From NCBI RefSeq assembly GCF_032854445.1, contig NC_088299.1, positions 19,215,608 through 19,275,607 on the forward strand: a stretch of 60,000 bases of DNA. The letters are read 5' to 3'. This document shows positions 57,601 through 60,000 of this stretch, in pieces (position 1 is the stretch's first letter; the number at the start of each line of letters is the position of its first letter). The notes under the pieces are model-generated. The model saw nothing but the letters and a program-made list of their open reading frames with translations, did no database searches and was not told where the DNA came from. Position numbers and translations under genes: made by a program. Origin of the DNA: Liolophura sinensis. Taxonomy: Eukaryota > Mollusca > Polyplacophora > Chitonida > Chitonidae.

Positions 57601-58731
57601 AATCTGAAACTGAGACTAGCATTACAACAGCGGGGGGGGGGGGGGGGGGGGGGGTGAAAGAAATCTGAGACTAGCACTACAGCAGCGGGGGGGATTTGAA
57701 AGAAATCTGAGACTAGCTTTAGAACAGCGAGTGGGGACGAAATCTGAAACTAGCATTAGAGCAGCGAGTAAGAAGAAAAACAAAACAAAATACCACACGA
57801 TAAAGAATAATAAGTACGTTATCTCCAAGAACAACAAAAAACGCCGTGTTTCCAAAGAAGTTGGGTCATTCAGTGCTGGTCACAGCTACAAGTCTTTATA
57901 TTGTAATATCCACCTCAATCTTGATCGTTCCGCAGGTAACACAGGACGTCTGTGTTCAGAAGACGACATGGACGAGTCCAACGCCCAGAAACTCCGCCGG
58001 AACCGCACTACTTTCACGGCCGAACAGTTAGATATCCTTGAGCGAGAGTTTCAGCGGACGCATTACCCCGGAGTGAGTACCAGGGAGGACTTAGCGAGGA
58101 AGACAGATCTATCTGAGGCCCGTGTACAGGTACCTCAGCTTTGTATATACTTATCTATATACTTATATATTTGGTTGTTGACTACCGCCATATACTCACG
58201 AATAATTCACTAGTACGAGAAAAACAGCCTGTCTTTGGCAAATCACTGAGGAACTTTCCTACACGGACGCACTCCATATTGCCGGAAGATAAGTGGTCTT
58301 GAACGAACCTTAAATTTTACAAACTGTCCCAATTAAGACATTAACATCGCTAATCCATACAAACTAGTTATCTTCTCCTTGTATTTCAGGTATGGTTTTC
58401 CAATCGACGCGCCAAATGGCGACGCCATCAGAGGCTGCATCTTTTGCAGAACGCCGACGCAATCTTTCGGCCCTATGCGCAATTTTGTTTGCCTCCGCGT
58501 CACTTGCTGTTTCCCGCCAGTAGCTCGAGTTCCCGACATGACGTTTCTCCTCCACTGTCCCCCGGGATGGACAGGATCAGTGTTGGGGACAGGTCGCCTC
58601 TCTCCTCGCCCGACATAGAGGATAAGTCCACAGGACTGATGTCGGACAGTGTATCCAGACCAACTTCCAGTCTAAACCTAGGCAGTGAGCGTTCGGCTTT
58701 TGAGAAACCTGTGAGACACAAGAGAGACTAG
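54454..58731 (+). CDS. eyg: Eyegone/Pax-alpha-type paired-homeodomain transcription factor (five exons)
   Basis: Exons 54454-54670, 55918-56073, 56819-57106, 57936-58129 and 58390-58731 join in phases 1, 1, 1, 0 to 398 codons with a TAG stop. An in-frame TAA lies directly before ATG 54454, though a non-coding first exon is possible. Residues ~73-150 ([20 protein letters not shown], then [34 protein letters not shown]) are the RED half of a paired domain. The PAI half and the octapeptide are absent, which is the hallmark of the Eyegone/Pax-alpha subfamily. The homeodomain (residues ~240-299, [12 protein letters not shown] to [14 protein letters not shown]) has Ser at position 50 and an intron between positions 46 and 47, as usual for paired-class genes. 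Known roles in Drosophila are eye and imaginal disc growth; function here is inferred. The tail is Ser/Pro-rich. Confidence 0.92.
54671..55917. other. eyg intron 1
   Basis: AT-rich, with no exon or array recognised. A pair of related stretches near 55150-55270 and 55290-55370 (atgtttgctggctttctt and atgtttgcttgacataatta) suggests a weak local duplication. Confidence 0.5.
55918..56073 (+). CDS. eyg: eyg exon 2 (RED paired subdomain, first part)
   Basis: It lies between TTTTGACAG and GACG|GTAAGG, phase 1 on both sides. [20 protein letters not shown] is the strongest Pax signature in the window. Confidence 0.95.
56074..56818. other. eyg intron 2 with a tRNA-like SINE remnant
   Basis: At about 56290-56385 ggcggataggggtaaagc and ggtcacgtgttccaaacc resemble degenerate A and B boxes. 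Nothing else recognised. Confidence 0.4.
56819..57106 (+). CDS. eyg: eyg exon 3 (RED paired subdomain, end, and linker)
   Basis: It lies between TTCTATAG and AACG|GTTAGT, phase 1 on both sides. [20 protein letters not shown] closes the RED fold. The rest is a Pro/Ser/Thr/Met-rich linker ([20 protein letters not shown]). Confidence 0.93.
57230..57765. repeat. G-rich ~50-bp minisatellite in eyg intron 3
   Basis: About nine units of gaaatctgagactagcatta followed by caacagcg and a G-run. The G-runs reach 23 at 57632-57654. The array ends about 170 bp before the homeodomain exon. Confidence 0.92.
57936..58129 (+). CDS. eyg: eyg exon 4 (homeodomain positions 1-46)
   Basis: It lies between GTTCCGCAG and TACAG|GTACCT, phase 1 in and 0 out. 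It encodes an acidic lead and [20 protein letters not shown], then [12 protein letters not shown], ending SEARVQ. Confidence 0.95.
58390..58731 (+). CDS. eyg: eyg exon 5 (homeodomain end and C-terminus)
   Basis: It starts after TGTATTTCAG with [20 protein letters not shown] and ends KPVRHKRD before TAG at 58729-58731. The tail has Ser/Pro stretches ([20 protein letters not shown]). Confidence 0.95.
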   Translation, partial: VWFSNRRAKWRRHQRLHLLQNADAIFRPYAQFCLPPRHLLFPASSSSSRHDVSPPLSPGMDRISVGDRSPLSSPDIEDKSTGLMSDSVSRPTSSLNLGSERSAFEKPVRHKRD

Positions 58732-58734
58732 TTC

Positions 58735-59135
58735 TTCATGACTGCATGCGAAACACAGGAGAGAGTCCTGCATGGCGGCACGTGAAAGACCATAGACTGA
58801 TTGAGACTCCATGATTAGATGTAAACCACAAGAGACACTAATGCTACATGTTTACATGTGAATCACGAGAGAGACTAATGCTACATGATTGCATGTGAAA
58901 CACGAGAGAGATTAATGTTACATGATTGTATGTGAAACACAAGAGAGACTAATGCTACATGATTGTATGTGAAACATAAGAGAGACTAATGCTACATGAC
59001 TGTATGTGAAACACATCAGAGACTAATCCTCCATGCTTTATGTGCGAAACACGAAAGAGGCTAATGCTACGTGATAGCATTTGAAACACAAGAGAGACTA
59101 ATCCTCTATGCTTTACGTGCGAAACACAAAAGAGA
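58735..59135. repeat. ~38-bp minisatellite in the likely eyg 3' UTR
   Basis: About ten copies of gagactaatgctacatgatt followed by gtatgtgaaacacaaga, starting directly after the stop codon. Confidence 0.9.
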
Positions 59136-59399
59136 CATCAGGACTGCCTATGAAAACAAGAGGGGTTACGTCTTCTCATGAAAATTGCAGCGCTTGTAAA
59201 ATTCCCTCTTTTCAAACATGCTGAAAAGCTATGTCATTAAGCGCTACAGACTGTCTCAGTCTGTCTGTCAGTAACAATGTTTCATTCATATTCATTCTTA
59301 ATGAGTGTTAAATAGTTTTTTCCACATGGTTGCGTTCATCTATTGCATGTTGCCTGTGCGTGACAATGAGCAAGTTTTGGTGGACACGCAAGGCATCTG

Positions 59400-59937
59400 G
59401 ATGCAAACAGCACATACACACTTGTTAATGCAGCCAGCACAAGCTTACCAGCGCGTGTGTATGCAAACACCACATGTATATTTGGTAATGCGACCAGCAC
59501 GAGCTTACCAGCGCGTGTGTATGCAAACAGCACATGCACACTTGGTAATGCAGCCAGCACAAGCTTACCAGCGCGTGTGTATGCAAACAACACATGTACA
59601 TTTGGTAATGCAGCCAACACAAGCTTACCAGCGTTTGTGTATGCAAACAACACATGTGCATTTGGTAATGCAGCCAACACAAGCTTACCAGCGCGTGTGT
59701 ATGCAAACAGCACATGTATATTTGGTAATGCGACCAGCACAAGCTTACCAGCGCGTGTGTATACAAACACCACATGTATATTTGGTAATGCGACCAGCAC
59801 AAGCTTACCAGCGCGTGTGTATGCAAACAGCACATGCACACTTGGTAATGCAGCCAGCACAAGCTTACCAGCGCGTGTGTATACAAACAGTACATGCACA
59901 CTTGGTAATGCAGCCACTACAAACTTACCAGCATTGT
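59400..59937. repeat. 60-bp minisatellite, nine copies
   Basis: Exact 60-bp period: atgcaaacagcacatgcaca, cttggtaatgcagccagcac, aagcttaccagcgcgtgtgt. 60 is divisible by 3, so frames on both strands stay open (158-193 codons) as 20-residue repeats. No gene context. Confidence 0.96.
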
Positions 59938-60000
59938 CAAGTTACATACGCCAATAGTTATTTCCTGCGTTCAAACAGGTACGGCAATTCTGTATATAAA

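Noticed and set aside
59336-59957. Frames of 158-193 codons on both strands
   Set aside because: 20-residue repeats from the 60-bp array. Frames on both strands at once indicate a repeat artefact.

Overview
The window is genomic DNA of a metazoan, most likely a spiralian (lophotrochozoan) and probably a mollusc. The grounds are intron-split genes with GT/AG junctions, an eyegone-type Pax gene, a NACHT/WD-repeat gene of the NWD family, a Golgi carbohydrate sulfotransferase of the HNK-1/CHST8-14 type, tRNA-like SINEs with AAATAAATAAA tails, and a very high load of minisatellites. The species assignment is an inference. A 200-base run of N (53175-53374) shows this is a scaffold.

Layout. (1) 1-3439, minus strand: three exons of a serine carboxypeptidase close to cathepsin A (lysosomal protective protein), cut off by the left edge. 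One intron holds a 79-bp minisatellite whose units copy the 3' splice site and the first ~50 bases of the next exon. (2) 7993-14009, plus strand: a complete three-exon type II membrane sulfotransferase (443 codons) with a signal anchor in exon 1 and both PAPS-binding motifs in exon 3. (3) 17709 to about 30065, minus strand: nine phase-compatible exons of an NWD1/NWD2-like STAND NTPase (N-terminal DUF4062-like region, NACHT with Walker A and B, helical region, WD repeats). Its first and last exons were not found. (4) 30075-52000: almost gene-free and dominated by tandem arrays (21-, 41-, 29-, 23-, ~60-, 55-, 47-, 47-, 42- and 23-bp units), a 523-bp direct duplication, SINE copies, and one weak candidate Ig-type exon. 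The 23-bp array alone spans 3.3 kb. (5) 54454-58731, plus strand: a complete five-exon eyegone/Pax-alpha gene (398 codons) with only the RED half of the paired domain plus a paired-class homeodomain, followed by 38-bp and 60-bp arrays.

The four genes have no evident joint pathway: a lysosomal protease, a Golgi glycan-modifying enzyme, a putative cytosolic signalling NTPase and a developmental transcription factor. Exon calls rest on splice signals, reading-phase continuity and family motifs recognised by eye. No database search was run. Very long open frames in the tandem arrays (up to 1128 codons) are treated as repeat artefacts, not genes.
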